Source: Bacteroidales bacterium UBA4070 (GTDB lineage: Bacteria > Bacteroidota > Bacteroidia > Bacteroidales > VadinHA17). Taken from it: DNA of 64,000 nt. The notes under the pieces were generated by a model. It made no database searches and was not told where the DNA came from. It was given only the letters and a program-made list of their open reading frames with translations. Positions 1 through 10,105 of the stretch are shown piece after piece. The position numbers and the translations under genes are program-made. Location of the stretch: contig DFYY01000013.1 in NCBI GenBank assembly GCA_002383485.1, positions 54,146 to 118,145 on the forward strand, in the 5' to 3' direction. Position 1 is the first letter of the stretch. Every line of letters starts with the position of its first letter.

Positions 1-510
1 TATGTCGGGGCAACAAAAACAGTTACTGTTAACTGCCCGTTTACTCTTGTACAGGGAGTGAGTCAGGTAGGCAATACTGACTTTTCTTCCGGATGGTGGA
101 CGGCTTTCTCTGAGAATTACACAGTCGCATCAGGTTCCAGCGTGACGATTAGCATGTACTGTTACTCCAGCCAGGTTAATAACTGGAACAGCCCATGTAC
201 TATTCTTCGCAAAGCTGACAATACCGAAAATGCCGTAGTTCGCATGGACAGTTTCGGATGGGGCCCCGGCTATGGCACAGCCACCCTCACATCAGACTGG
301 AACTGGGATACATTCAAATCAAAGATCAGTGGCTCACGGATAGTCATTACAGTTACAAACAACGGTAACAATACCGCTGATATACTTTATAATGTCACCT
401 ATGACAACGGCGAAACACATTTCCAGAAATATGCCGGTATAACGGTTGACAGTTCTGATCTGACTTGCGCACTCGTAACAGAGGGGTCTTACCTTGTAAT
501 TGTACAATAA
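1..510 (+). CDS. C-terminal part of an unidentified exported protein (5' end outside window)
   Basis: The frame is open from the first base and ends at TAA 508-510; a GTG at 58 is only an internal valine codon, so I treat this as the tail of a longer gene. The visible 169 residues are rich in W, Y, N, S and T with alternating hydrophobic residues, as in beta-sandwich domains. The patch around GWWTAFS and the later DSFGWGPGYG resembles, from memory, accessory beta-sandwich domains next to glycoside hydrolases in Bacteroidota; this is weak evidence. No T9SS tail or catalytic motif is visible. It ends only 25 bases before the susC start and on the same strand, so it may share that transcript and could be a surface glycan-binding protein. 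Function is unknown. Confidence 0.6.
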   Translation, partial: YVGATKTVTVNCPFTLVQGVSQVGNTDFSSGWWTAFSENYTVASGSSVTISMYCYSSQVNNWNSPCTILRKADNTENAVVRMDSFGWGPGYGTATLTSDWNWDTFKSKISGSRIVITVTNNGNNTADILYNVTYDNGETHFQKYAGITVDSSDLTCALVTEGSYLVIVQ

Positions 511-535
511 TCACTCTGATAAAAAATATTTAACC

Positions 536-3500
536 ATGAAATATTTATATTTTGTCATATTGGGATTGCTGGTGATCGCACCGGCAACATATGCAGAAGA
601 CTACGGTAATGCCGACCAGACGTCTGCCGTTCAGCCAGCTAACATTACGGTAAAAGGCAGAGTTGTTGATGAAAGCGGAGAACCGCTTCCCGGCGCAACC
701 GTATTGGAAAAAGGTGCTACAAATGGTACCAGTACCGGCCTTGACGGGAGTTTCTCTCTTTCTGTTCCTTCAGATGCTACGCTGATAATTTCTTTCGTTG
801 GACATCAAAATATTGAAATAGCTGTAAGCGGAAGAACTGAGCTGGGGAATATCATATTGGTTTCGGGATTGGAAGAGCTCGAACAGGTTGTAGTAATTGG
901 TTACGGTACTCAGCGCAAGGTTGACCTTACAGGCTCTGTTGCGATCGTCAACACTGAAGAGATGAAGAAAGTATCACACTCAAACATCTCAACAATGCTT
1001 GAAGGAAAAGTAGCCGGTATCCAGATTACAACTGACGGACAACCGGGAGCAGACCCTACAGTACGTATTCGTGGTATCGGTTCGTTCGGCAGCACTGCAC
1101 CTCTCTACGTTGTTGACGGTGTACCCATGGGTACAACAATACGCGACTTCTCGCCAAACGATATCGAATCACTTCAGGTACTAAAGGATGCTTCTGCCGC
1201 CGCAATATATGGTTCGCGCGCTGCCAACGGCGTGGTTATAATCACCACAAAGCAGGGGAAGCATAACGAAGCCATGAAAGTAGACTACAGCGGCTATGTT
1301 GGTTTAGACCAGGTGGAGAAGGGGGTATATGATGTAATGGATGCCTATCAGTATGCTCAGTACGTCACAATGGCATACACTAACAGCGGCATGGATGTTC
1401 CTGCCGGATACGATCCTTCAAGCCCTAATTATCTCGATCCGGATGTAGTTAATACAAATTGGTTCGATGAGGCGTTCAAGACCGGTATTCGTCAGAATCA
1501 CAACATCAACCTCTCAGGAGGTGGCGATAACAATACTTACAACATCGCTCTCGACTACTATAGCCAGAAGGGAACAATGGAAGGTGCCGGTCCTAATTTC
1601 GACCGTTACACTGCCCGCATCAACAATTCGATGGATGTTAAGTTTATCAAATTCAAAACGAATATAGTGTATAGCCACAGTGATCAGGACAATATGGCTC
1701 TCAGTAACGCCAGTGAGTATGTACAGGGGCTGTGGGGTGCACAATATCCGGTAATGGCTTCGGCTCTGCTTATACCTCCAAGTATAAAGGCTTACGATGA
1801 GTCGACCTGGGTTCTCGATGACAAAATTCCGGCTGCTACGGAATATACCTATGACTCCTTCGGTTATGGTACTTACTATGACGATGTTCACGGAGACTTG
1901 CGGGTTACGAATCTGCTCCTCACCAATAACCTTCTGAAAAGAAATGTCGTTGTTGACCGCATTGTTGCTTCCGGTTCGGCGATTTTTGACCTCATTACAT
2001 TGGTGGGTCTGAAGAGCAGCAATCACAAGTTTGATTACAACCTCAACTTAGCCTACAGCAAGACGATTGCAAAAGACTTTACGTTTGTTCCTGCGTTCAT
2101 ACAGAGTACAACAAACTACCTGTCAAAGGCAGATGAGACCCTGACGGAGGGCTATCGCAACTACAGCACTGCTCTTATCGAAAACACTTTAACATACGAT
2201 GGCAAATTCGGACGCAACCACGTCAATATGGTTGTCGGCCAGACATACGAGCACGAGCTCTTTCATACGGTCAGTGGCAGCGGTGTCAACATGCCTGAAC
2301 CATACTTTCTGGAATTGCGAAACGCGGAGGAAACATCATCAACAAGCCCGGAAAACGAGCACAAGCTGGCATCATATATTGGTCGTCTCAACTACGATTT
2401 CGACGGGAAATATCTTTTGTCGGTTACAGCACGTCGTGATGGTTCGAGCCGTCTCTCTTCAGCTGATCGCTGGGATTGGTTTCCGTCTGTATCAGCAGGT
2501 TGGCGTATTGATCGCGAAGAATTCTTTCCCGTTGATGAATCTGTCATCGACCTGCTCAAGATTCGCGCCAGCTATGGGGTACTTGGTAATGAGAACATAG
2601 GCGAATACCAGTACATGGATGTCATGTCGAGAGGTAATTACACCTATAGCTTCGGAAATAATAAGGTTACAGGCTCTGCAATATCAAATTATGTAAACGA
2701 AGCCATCAAGTGGGAAAAGAAGAAAACGGCTGACGTTGGTCTTGATCTCGGGATGTTCAGCAATCAGCTGGAATTTACATTTGACTGGTATAAGTCAACA
2801 TCCGAAGACCTTCTTTACAGTGTGGCAGTGCCGTCCAATGCAGGTGCTACAAACTCAACTGTAACGATGAATGCAGCAACAATGGTAAACTCAGGTCTTG
2901 AGTTCCTGGTTGCATACCACAATCATCAGCGCGCTTTGAAGTTTGACGTTTCTGCAAACTTATCCACCCTCAGAAACGAGGTGACAAAGCTGGGTGTTTC
3001 AAACGAACCTCGTACTGACGGCTACTGCCGCACAGAGGTAGGCCGTGAAGTTGGTTCATTCTATGGCTACGTTTACCAGGGTATCTTCCAGTCGCAGACA
3101 GAGATAGATAACCGAGTCAACTCAGAAGGAGAATACATCAATCAGAGCGGTGCGCAACCGGGTGACTGCATATACGCAGACCTTAATCTTGACGGTGAAA
3201 TTACGAACGAGGACCAAAAATACCTGGGCAGCGGGATTCCAAAGGTTCATTACGGATTGAATGCACGTGCTGAATGGAACGGGTTTGACCTGAGCATATC
3301 GACATTTGGAGCCGCAGGATTCAAAGCTGTTGATTTTGTTGACGTCACTTTGCACAGCTCATATTTTATACTCAACAAGAATGTTGATCTGTTGGATGCC
3401 TGGAGACCGGATAACACTGACACCGATGTGCCCCGCATAGCATACAAATCTACAGGTTCAATCACCAACGATATGTTCAGCCAGCGTTTCATACAAAATG

Positions 3501-3733
3501 CATCATATCTGAAGATTGCCAACATCGAACTGGGCTACAACTTCTCTGACAAGTGGTTTGGTGGCTATGTTCAGGGTCTTCGTTTATACGCATCGGCTCA
3601 AAACCTGGCCACATTGTCCAAATACAGGGGTTACAACGTAGACTTCGCAGGAGGGACTTTCACTCCCGGCTACAATTATGCTTCGTATCCATCACCAAGG
3701 ACTGTAATGTTCGGAGCACGATTCTCATTCTAA
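536..3733 (+). CDS. SusC/RagA-family TonB-dependent outer-membrane transporter
   Basis: Imports oligosaccharides across the outer membrane using TonB energy, paired with the SusD lipoprotein that follows. From ATG 536 it is 1065 residues, normal for SusC. The order is a signal peptide (MKYLYFVILGLLVIAPATYA), a carboxypeptidase-regulatory-like domain at about 37-110 (VKGRVVDESGEPLPGATV), a TonB box/plug region with VVVIGYGTQRKVDLTG, and a long beta-barrel ending in FGARFSF with a terminal aromatic. An in-frame TTG at 500 exists but would place 12 polar residues before the signal peptide and overlap the previous gene, so ATG 536 is preferred. The enzymes downstream point to arabinan-derived oligosaccharides as substrate; that is inference from context. 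Confidence 0.96.
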   Translation: MKYLYFVILGLLVIAPATYAEDYGNADQTSAVQPANITVKGRVVDESGEPLPGATVLEKGATNGTSTGLDGSFSLSVPSDATLIISFVGHQNIEIAVSGRTELGNIILVSGLEELEQVVVIGYGTQRKVDLTGSVAIVNTEEMKKVSHSNISTMLEGKVAGIQITTDGQPGADPTVRIRGIGSFGSTAPLYVVDGVPMGTTIRDFSPNDIESLQVLKDASAAAIYGSRAANGVVIITTKQGKHNEAMKVDYSGYVGLDQVEKGVYDVMDAYQYAQYVTMAYTNSGMDVPAGYDPSSPNYLDPDVVNTNWFDEAFKTGIRQNHNINLSGGGDNNTYNIALDYYSQKGTMEGAGPNFDRYTARINNSMDVKFIKFKTNIVYSHSDQDNMALSNASEYVQGLWGAQYPVMASALLIPPSIKAYDESTWVLDDKIPAATEYTYDSFGYGTYYDDVHGDLRVTNLLLTNNLLKRNVVVDRIVASGSAIFDLITLVGLKSSNHKFDYNLNLAYSKTIAKDFTFVPAFIQSTTNYLSKADETLTEGYRNYSTALIENTLTYDGKFGRNHVNMVVGQTYEHELFHTVSGSGVNMPEPYFLELRNAEETSSTSPENEHKLASYIGRLNYDFDGKYLLSVTARRDGSSRLSSADRWDWFPSVSAGWRIDREEFFPVDESVIDLLKIRASYGVLGNENIGEYQYMDVMSRGNYTYSFGNNKVTGSAISNYVNEAIKWEKKKTADVGLDLGMFSNQLEFTFDWYKSTSEDLLYSVAVPSNAGATNSTVTMNAATMVNSGLEFLVAYHNHQRALKFDVSANLSTLRNEVTKLGVSNEPRTDGYCRTEVGREVGSFYGYVYQGIFQSQTEIDNRVNSEGEYINQSGAQPGDCIYADLNLDGEITNEDQKYLGSGIPKVHYGLNARAEWNGFDLSISTFGAAGFKAVDFVDVTLHSSYFILNKNVDLLDAWRPDNTDTDVPRIAYKSTGSITNDMFSQRFIQNASYLKIANIELGYNFSDKWFGGYVQGLRLYASAQNLATLSKYRGYNVDFAGGTFTPGYNYASYPSPRTVMFGARFSF

Positions 3734-3744
3734 GTGTGTAATCA

Positions 3745-5517
3745 ATGAAACAGGATATCAAAATGAAAAGTATAAAGATATTTATAGCAATATTGGCGCT
3801 TGTTGCAGGCATGACAGCCTGCGATGATATGCTCGATGTTACGAACCCGAATAATCAGACAACCTATGATTTTGGCGATTCAGAGTCAGAACTTCAGGAG
3901 GTTATCATTGCATGTTACAACCGCATTCGCCTCGAAGGCACGTTTTCCCGCGTTGGTTACACCATGGATGCAGTGCGTGGCGATGAAGTATGGAACTCAT
4001 CCCAACAGTGGTATCTGGAGTATGACAATCTCAACTCTCCGGGTACAATCGGAATAGGTGACGAATGGATCTGGCGTGATTGCTACCATGTAGTAAACCG
4101 CACAAACTTTGTGTTGTCCAAAGTCGATGCTGTCAATATGTCGGAGGATGCTTATAATCAGATAGCCGGACAGGCTCTCTTCCTCAGATCTGTGGCATAC
4201 TATGAACTGGCTACGTATTACCAGACTGTTCCGTTGATCACAGACTATGCATCCTATTCAGACATAAACACCATGTATGCCTCCAACAATTCTCAGGACG
4301 AGGTGTTTGACCAGATAGAGGCAGACCTCGCGCTGGCCATGCAAATGTTACCATCGCGTGATAAAGGCGGTGAATGGGCTCTGGGTCGTGCTACAAGCGG
4401 CGCTGCTGCCGGATATCTGGCTCGCGCACTTATGTTCCGTCATAAATTTCCTGAGGCTTATGCTATACTGAAGGACATCATCGCCGGCGTGTACGGGCAT
4501 TATGAGCTTACAGACGACTATGGTGACAACTTCAGGGAAGGTGCGGCATACGAGAATAACTCAGAAAGCCTGTTCGAAGTTCAGTTTATGGACTATGGCA
4601 CGGGTGGTACGGACCAGGAGTGGACTCCGGTAAACATAAGCTCGCAGGCAACTCAGGGTCATGCTGTGGAAAGCAACTACGCATCCCAGCAACTGGGTAG
4701 CTGGGGCGATCTGGCCGGTTCTCCCTGGTTGTATAACCTGTTCAAAAAAGAGAGTTGTACAGATGGCCGTCTTGATCCTCGATTGTACTGGACCCTGGTT
4801 ACATATGAAAGTGAATATAACGCCTATACCGGTCTGAAAACTGCAGCATATCCTGATGGAGATCCTCGTTCAAATACTGTCTATCAGCAGGACATAACTG
4901 CAACTCCTCTGTCGAATACGGCTCAGGGCGGTATATCAATAGCTAAGTTCACCAATGCAAGAAACAACATCTACAGTTCCATAACCACAGGATTGCATTG
5001 CGGAATCAACCTGCGCCTCATGCGTTACAGCGATGTTTTGCTGCGTGCAGCAGAATGCGAGAATGAAATCAACGGACCAACACAGACGGCTATTGATTAC
5101 ATTAATATTGTGCGCCGGCGCGTTGCTCTCCCGGATCTTGAACTTTCCGATTTCCCGACTGCAGATCATCTTTTCGAACAGATAGCAAACGTTGAGCGTC
5201 CCAAGGAGTTTGGTTGCGAAAACGGTCGTGGAATTGACCTGCTCCGCTGGGGATTCTTTTACAGTACAGATCGCCTGAATCAACTGGTTGAACATGGTTT
5301 CTACAAGCGTGATGGCACAGCCTCAACAGAGGAACTCACAGCGGAAACCGCTGATGATTCATCTTTCAACTACTACTACAAGGGGCATGAATATTTCCCG
5401 ATTTTTCAGTCTACTCTTAATGCCAATCCCAACCTTACCGGGAACTCGGCAAACAAGAATGAAGATAACGGACCTGCCTACTTGCAGAAATGGAGTGTTC
5501 GTCCGGTTGTAGATTAG
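3745..5517 (+). CDS. SusD/RagB-family surface glycan-binding lipoprotein
   Basis: Binds oligosaccharide at the cell surface and forms the lid of the SusC transporter encoded 11 bases upstream. The 590-residue length fits the family. There is a lipoprotein signal (SIKIFIAILALVAGMTAC) followed by acidic residues, and SusD-type TPR regions including GQALFLRSVAYYELATYYQTVPL and a C-terminal RPKEFGCENGRGIDLLRW segment. Two starts are possible: ATG 3745 (used here) and ATG 3763, which gives the more compact signal peptide MKSIKIF. A strong hairpin with a T-run follows the stop, separating susCD from the hydrolase genes. Specificity for arabinan is inferred from the neighbours. Confidence 0.95.
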   Translation: MKQDIKMKSIKIFIAILALVAGMTACDDMLDVTNPNNQTTYDFGDSESELQEVIIACYNRIRLEGTFSRVGYTMDAVRGDEVWNSSQQWYLEYDNLNSPGTIGIGDEWIWRDCYHVVNRTNFVLSKVDAVNMSEDAYNQIAGQALFLRSVAYYELATYYQTVPLITDYASYSDINTMYASNNSQDEVFDQIEADLALAMQMLPSRDKGGEWALGRATSGAAAGYLARALMFRHKFPEAYAILKDIIAGVYGHYELTDDYGDNFREGAAYENNSESLFEVQFMDYGTGGTDQEWTPVNISSQATQGHAVESNYASQQLGSWGDLAGSPWLYNLFKKESCTDGRLDPRLYWTLVTYESEYNAYTGLKTAAYPDGDPRSNTVYQQDITATPLSNTAQGGISIAKFTNARNNIYSSITTGLHCGINLRLMRYSDVLLRAAECENEINGPTQTAIDYINIVRRRVALPDLELSDFPTADHLFEQIANVERPKEFGCENGRGIDLLRWGFFYSTDRLNQLVEHGFYKRDGTASTEELTAETADDSSFNYYYKGHEYFPIFQSTLNANPNLTGNSANKNEDNGPAYLQKWSVRPVVD

Positions 5518-5537
5518 GGATCATTCTCTGGACTTAG

Positions 5538-5585
5538 AGACTTCCTTATCAGCATATTTTTTGTATGTTGGTGAGGAAGTCTTTT
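5538..5585 (+). terminator. Long hairpin with T-run after susD: terminator or attenuator
   Basis: Arms 5538-5556 and 5564-5582 pair over 19 positions (16 Watson-Crick and three G-U type) around a 7-base loop, followed directly by TTTT. The structure sits between the susD stop (5517) and the GH43 start (5605), which is only 20 bases beyond it. It has the form of an intrinsic terminator; partial read-through would give more susCD than enzyme mRNA. Confidence 0.8.
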
Positions 5586-5604
5586 GAAAGAAAACAATTT
5601 TGGC

Positions 5605-7263
5605 ATGAAACTAAAGTATTTTCTGGTATTGTCACTTACTATTGCTACTCTGTCGCTGGTAGGGTGCAAAAAGGATAATACTGACCCTGATGATGATAAT
5701 GATACAATTAATACATTCACCATCCCGACATATGCTGACGACTATTCATCGATATCATCATGGACAAGCCGAAACGAGTGGAACCTGGCCAACGTTCATG
5801 ACCCCTCGGTTGCCTTTTACAAGGGATATTACTACATGTACGGTACCGATGCCTCGTATGGTAATGCTGCAGAAGGGCATGGTCATTTTCAGGGCAAGCG
5901 TTCAAGCGATCTGGTGAACTGGGATTGGGTAGGCGGACCTTTTTATGAAGCACCTTCCTGGGTGGCCGACTCGCTCAATGCCATTCGTTCGCGCATGGGT
6001 CTCGCTTCCATTTCCGAGGACAACATAAGATATCTGTACTGGGCGCCAACAGTACGCCGGGTTAATGTCGGAGGACAGGAGACCTTGCGTATGTACTATT
6101 GCATAGTCATTGATAACTACATCAAAACCGGTAATCCCTCTACAGCCAGCTTCGACGGCAGCTGGACCGAACGCGCCTTTATCGGCATGTGCGAATCGAC
6201 CGATCCCGCCGGAGCTGTATGGACCGACAGGGGTTTCGTTACCGGTTCATCGTCAGATCGCGGCCTGGACTACACTCGCACAAGTACAAATGACTGGAGC
6301 GCCTATTTCTACTACAACGCTATCGACCCTACCTACATCGTAACACCCGAGGGGAAGCACTACCTCATACATGGCTCGTGGCACAGCGGCTTCGCACTGT
6401 TGCAGCTCAATGCAACAACAGGCAAGCCTCTCAATACACTCGGCAATCCCTGGGCAAGCAGTGCAGGTGAGTTAACCGCCCGGTATGGCGTGAGAATCGG
6501 CACACGTACGGCATCCTCGCGCTGGCAGGCCAGCGAGGCTCCCGAAATAATATTCAGGGATGGTTACTATTATCTGTTCATGGCCTACGATGCCCTCGAC
6601 ATACCATACAACACACGTGTGGTCAGAAGTACAACCATTGAAGGTCCGTACCTCGATATCACCGGTCGGAACTTTACCAGCGGAAGCGGTGACTGTTACC
6701 CTATCGTTACCCACCCTTACAAATTCAATCTTAGCTATGGATGGGTAGGCATATCACACTGCTGCATCTTCCAGAAGGAAAATACCGGCGAGTGGTTCTA
6801 TATGTCGCAGGGACGATTACCTCCAAACGTTGGAGGCAATCCCTATTCCAATGCCATTATGATGGGGCATGTACGCCGCATTGTCTGGTGTCCGGCTTCT
6901 CCGGGTGAACCAGATAACCTGTGGCCAATAGCATTGCCCGAACGTTACGCAGCCGTACCTGATTACGGCGCCATAACCAAAGACTCGCTGGCAGGAACAT
7001 GGGAGCATATAAACCTTAAATATGACTACAGGGTACAGGATGGCGCTTCCGCACTGACCCTCAAAGCCGACGGTACCATGTCAGGAGCCCTGACAGGCAC
7101 CTGGAGTTACAATGCGGCAAAAAAGCAACTCACACTGGGCAATGTTGTTGTTTGCGTTGAACGCGAAGTAGACTGGGAGGCGAATCCGCGACGCGTGACC
7201 TTTGTTTATGCCGGAACGGGGAAAAATCTGAATGGCACATATTGGGGCAAAAAGAAAAAATAA
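5605..7263 (+). CDS. GH43 family endo-1,5-alpha-L-arabinanase, lipoprotein
   Basis: Predicted to cut alpha-1,5-arabinan chains internally at the cell surface. From ATG 5605 the protein has 552 residues; an upstream in-frame TTG at 5584 lies inside the hairpin T-run and is rejected. The lipobox is SLVGC with Cys21. The GH43 five-bladed propeller shows the expected acidic triad: D66 in NVHDPSV, D241 in AIDPTYIV and E311 in SEAPEIIF. After the propeller, about residues 455-552 form a separate C-terminal domain (LAGTWEHINLKYDY, then LTGTWSYN) like the beta-barrel module of two-domain extracellular arabinanases. It is the first enzyme gene after susCD and the one most likely to be surface exposed. 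Confidence 0.88.
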   Translation: MKLKYFLVLSLTIATLSLVGCKKDNTDPDDDNDTINTFTIPTYADDYSSISSWTSRNEWNLANVHDPSVAFYKGYYYMYGTDASYGNAAEGHGHFQGKRSSDLVNWDWVGGPFYEAPSWVADSLNAIRSRMGLASISEDNIRYLYWAPTVRRVNVGGQETLRMYYCIVIDNYIKTGNPSTASFDGSWTERAFIGMCESTDPAGAVWTDRGFVTGSSSDRGLDYTRTSTNDWSAYFYYNAIDPTYIVTPEGKHYLIHGSWHSGFALLQLNATTGKPLNTLGNPWASSAGELTARYGVRIGTRTASSRWQASEAPEIIFRDGYYYLFMAYDALDIPYNTRVVRSTTIEGPYLDITGRNFTSGSGDCYPIVTHPYKFNLSYGWVGISHCCIFQKENTGEWFYMSQGRLPPNVGGNPYSNAIMMGHVRRIVWCPASPGEPDNLWPIALPERYAAVPDYGAITKDSLAGTWEHINLKYDYRVQDGASALTLKADGTMSGALTGTWSYNAAKKQLTLGNVVVCVEREVDWEANPRRVTFVYAGTGKNLNGTYWGKKKK

Positions 7264-7388
7264 TATTGATATATGGAATCCGCCTCTGATTATCCTGAGG
7301 TCAGGCTTTGACAGCGGCTCATTGTAAAAAAAGTGTAACTTTTTAACTGAATTAGAATAATTATAAAACTAAAAACAGGAAACAGGTT

Positions 7389-8951
7389 ATGAGACATTCC
7401 AGCATCATGACGACGGGAATACTGATCCTGTCTGCGTTGGCTTTTTCTGCCTCTGCTCAGTCAGGAGGAAAAACCAGCCAGGCTAATATTATCATAAACA
7501 CAGACATTGGAACACAAACTATCAGTCGCCATATCTACGGCCATTTCTCGGAGCACCTGGGCCATTGTATCTACGGTGGCTACTGGGTTGGTGAGAATGC
7601 TGCCATCCCTAATACAAGGGGTATCAGGAATGATGTGGTTGAGGCCCTGAGGAAGACACAGATACCCAACCTGCGCTGGCCCGGCGGCTGCTTCGCCGAT
7701 GAGTATCACTGGATGGACGGTATAGGGCCGCGTGAGCAGAGGCCGAAAATGGTCAACACTCACTGGGGCGGCGTGACTGAAGACAACAGCTTCGGAACAC
7801 ATGAGTTCCTCGACCTGTGCGAGCAGCTCGGCGCCGAACCGGTCATTTGCGGCAATGTTGGCAGCGGATCGGTTGAGGAGATGTCAAAATGGGTGGAATA
7901 CATAAATTTTGACGGCGTGAGCCCCATGGCTGACCTGAGACGCACTAACGGCCGCGATAAACCCTGGAATGTTAAATATTGGGGTGTGGGAAATGAGAAC
8001 TGGGGTTGCGGCGGACATATGACAGCTGACTTCTATGCCGACCAGTACAGGCGGTATGCAACCTATGCACGGAATTATGGAGCTAACCGTCTTATGAAAA
8101 TTGCAGGAGGGGCGAACACAACAGACTACAACTGGACTGAGACCCTGATGCGCGATGTGCCTCATTTTCTGATGTGGGGAATCTCGCTCCACTACTATAC
8201 CACCTACTGGGAGAAAAAGGGTTCGGCCACTAAATTCGGAGAGAAGGAATACTTTGAAACACTTGAAAGGTGCCTGAACATTGAAACAGCCCTGGACCGC
8301 CATATCACCATCATGGACAAGTATGATCCCGCAAAACGGATCGCTCTAGTTGTTGATGAGTGGGGCACCTGGTGGGATGTGGAACCAGGCACCAACCCCG
8401 GATTTCTCTTCCAGCAGAACACTCTTCGTGATGCTATGGTGGCCGGGCTTTCACTAAACTATTTCAATGAGCGTTGCGACAGGATCAGGATGGCCAACAT
8501 TGCACAGACGGTCAATGTATTGCAGTCGCTCATATTTACTGATGGTGAGAAGATGCTGCTCACGCCCACCTACCACGTTTTTGAGATGTATAAGGTGCAT
8601 CAGGATGCCACCCTGCTACCTCTTACTGTCAACTGCGGCACATATGCCATGGATGGCAGGGAGCTGGCTTCAATCAGCGCCTCAGCCTCAAAAGATGCTG
8701 ATGGTGCAGTTCATATCTCGGTGGTTAATATAGAACCATCTGAGAATATAAAACTGCTAATTGACCTGCGCGGCGGAGAATATTCAGAAGTATCTGCAAG
8801 AATACTGACAGCACCTGAACTCAACACCCACAATACATTTGAAAAGCCGGAAGAGATAAAACCCGAAGTGTTCAGGGAGGTGAAGATCAAGAAAAATATT
8901 CTGAGCCTTGACATGCCGGCGAAGTCAATCATCATCCTTGAAGCAAAATAG
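7389..8951 (+). CDS. GH51 alpha-L-arabinofuranosidase
   Basis: Releases terminal arabinofuranose from arabinan or arabinoxylan oligosaccharides by a retaining mechanism. It has 520 residues, with a cleavable signal peptide ([13 protein letters not shown]) pointing to the periplasm. The TIM-barrel shows the family residues: acid/base E203 in GVGNENWG and nucleophile E324 in VVDEWGTWW. The start [17 protein letters not shown] is typical of GH51, and a C-terminal beta-sandwich ends in [10 protein letters not shown]. It is one of two GH51 genes in the locus, clearly divergent from the other (10106-11698), so the two may split work by linkage or oligosaccharide length. The 125-base upstream gap has a short AT hairpin (7328-7344) and no clear promoter. 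Confidence 0.93.
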   Translation: MRHSSIMTTGILILSALAFSASAQSGGKTSQANIIINTDIGTQTISRHIYGHFSEHLGHCIYGGYWVGENAAIPNTRGIRNDVVEALRKTQIPNLRWPGGCFADEYHWMDGIGPREQRPKMVNTHWGGVTEDNSFGTHEFLDLCEQLGAEPVICGNVGSGSVEEMSKWVEYINFDGVSPMADLRRTNGRDKPWNVKYWGVGNENWGCGGHMTADFYADQYRRYATYARNYGANRLMKIAGGANTTDYNWTETLMRDVPHFLMWGISLHYYTTYWEKKGSATKFGEKEYFETLERCLNIETALDRHITIMDKYDPAKRIALVVDEWGTWWDVEPGTNPGFLFQQNTLRDAMVAGLSLNYFNERCDRIRMANIAQTVNVLQSLIFTDGEKMLLTPTYHVFEMYKVHQDATLLPLTVNCGTYAMDGRELASISASASKDADGAVHISVVNIEPSENIKLLIDLRGGEYSEVSARILTAPELNTHNTFEKPEEIKPEVFREVKIKKNILSLDMPAKSIIILEAK

Positions 8952-9048
8952 TGTCCTGTGCGATGGTGCAAACATCATAATTGCATGCATGACCATTCAA
9001 TGATCAGGCATGTCTTAAAGCGTAAAGAACGTCTCGGTGAAAAGCAGA

Positions 9049-9056
9049 TAGATTTG
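9049..9056 (+). promoter_or_regulatory. TAnnTTTG octamer close to GH43 start
   Basis: Perfect match (TAGATTTG) to the Bacteroidota -7 element, ending seven bases before ATG 9064. If used, transcription would start almost at the start codon. No TTTG at the -33 spacing was found. An imperfect inverted repeat lies just upstream at about 8984-9012. Confidence 0.35.
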
Positions 9057-9063
9057 TAAGGGA

Positions 9064-10065
9064 ATGAAAGCAATAAAAATATTTCTGGGAATTCTGATTT
9101 TGCTATTGTCAGTGCCCTCCGCCGGTCAGTCGGGTAACATATCCGTTCATGATCCTGTTATGATTAAAGAGGGAGGTACATTTTACCTCTTCTGCACCGG
9201 GATGGGCATTACGGTGTTCTCATCAACAGACATGAAAAACTGGAAACCTGAAAAGCCGGTGTTTGACAAGGCTCCCGAATGGGCGGTCAAGGCTGTTCCC
9301 GGATACAGGGGGCACACCTGGGCACCTGACATCTCCTTTCATGGTGGCACCTACTACCTCTATTACTCGGTCTCTGCCTTTGGCAAGAACACCTCCTGCA
9401 TAGGTGTAGCCACGAACACTACCCTTAACCTTGCTGACCCGGCATTCATGTGGGTGGACCACGGCATGGTAGTGCAGTCGGTGCCCGGACGTGACATGTG
9501 GAATGCAATTGATCCAAATGTGATACAAGACGATGAAGGAACTCCGTGGCTTGTATTCGGCTCTTTCTGGGACGGGATGAAGCTGACGAGGCTTGATAAG
9601 AGTCTTACGAAACTCTCTGATCCGCAGGAGTGGCATACAGTGGCGGCCCGCCCCCGTGATTACTATACTGAAGAGACCAGTGCCGGAGAGGGCGCAATAG
9701 AGGCGCCGTTCATCTTCCGTAAGGGCGGATTCTACTGGCTGTTTGTCTCATTTGATTTCTGCTGCCGTGGCCTCGAAAGCAACTATAAGATCATGGTCGG
9801 CCGGTCGGAAAATATCACCGGCCCCTATCTCGACAGGAACGGTCACCCGATGAAACACGGCGGCGGCACCCCCTTGCTGACCGGAAACAAGGCCTGGCCG
9901 GGAGTTGGGCATAACTCCGTATATACCTTTGACGACCAGGACTATATCATATATCATGGCTATGATGCTTCTGACCACGGCAGACCAAAGCTGCTGATCG
10001 ACAGACTGAGCTGGGATGATGAGGGATGGCCGGTTGTAATAAACAGCGTCATCGAAGAAAATTGA
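9064..10065 (+). CDS. GH43 family arabinanase/arabinosidase, periplasmic
   Basis: A compact 333-residue GH43 enzyme, essentially signal peptide (FLGILILLLSVPSAGQ) plus one propeller domain, lacking the extra C-terminal module of the other GH43 in the locus. The triad is visible: D30 in VHDPVMI, D150 in AIDPNVIQ and E213 in GAIEAPFIF. The motif set and the FGSFWDGMKLTRLD segment resemble single-domain alpha-1,5-arabinanases, and a role in trimming imported arabino-oligosaccharides in the periplasm is likely. Exo- versus endo-action cannot be decided from sequence. It lies between the two GH51 genes, with 40 bases to the next gene, consistent with one operon. Confidence 0.88.
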   Translation: MKAIKIFLGILILLLSVPSAGQSGNISVHDPVMIKEGGTFYLFCTGMGITVFSSTDMKNWKPEKPVFDKAPEWAVKAVPGYRGHTWAPDISFHGGTYYLYYSVSAFGKNTSCIGVATNTTLNLADPAFMWVDHGMVVQSVPGRDMWNAIDPNVIQDDEGTPWLVFGSFWDGMKLTRLDKSLTKLSDPQEWHTVAARPRDYYTEETSAGEGAIEAPFIFRKGGFYWLFVSFDFCCRGLESNYKIMVGRSENITGPYLDRNGHPMKHGGGTPLLTGNKAWPGVGHNSVYTFDDQDYIIYHGYDASDHGRPKLLIDRLSWDDEGWPVVINSVIEEN

Positions 10066-10105
10066 GAATACGGGAAATTCATAGCAATACTTAAACTGGA
10101 ATGAT

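Noticed and set aside
7328..7344. AAAAAGT/ACTTTTT hairpin as a terminator before the first GH51
   Set aside because: Stem is seven A/T-rich pairs with a three-base loop; too weak to call.
8984..9012. Imperfect inverted repeat before the second GH43
   Set aside because: Two internal mismatches and almost no loop; may be chance.
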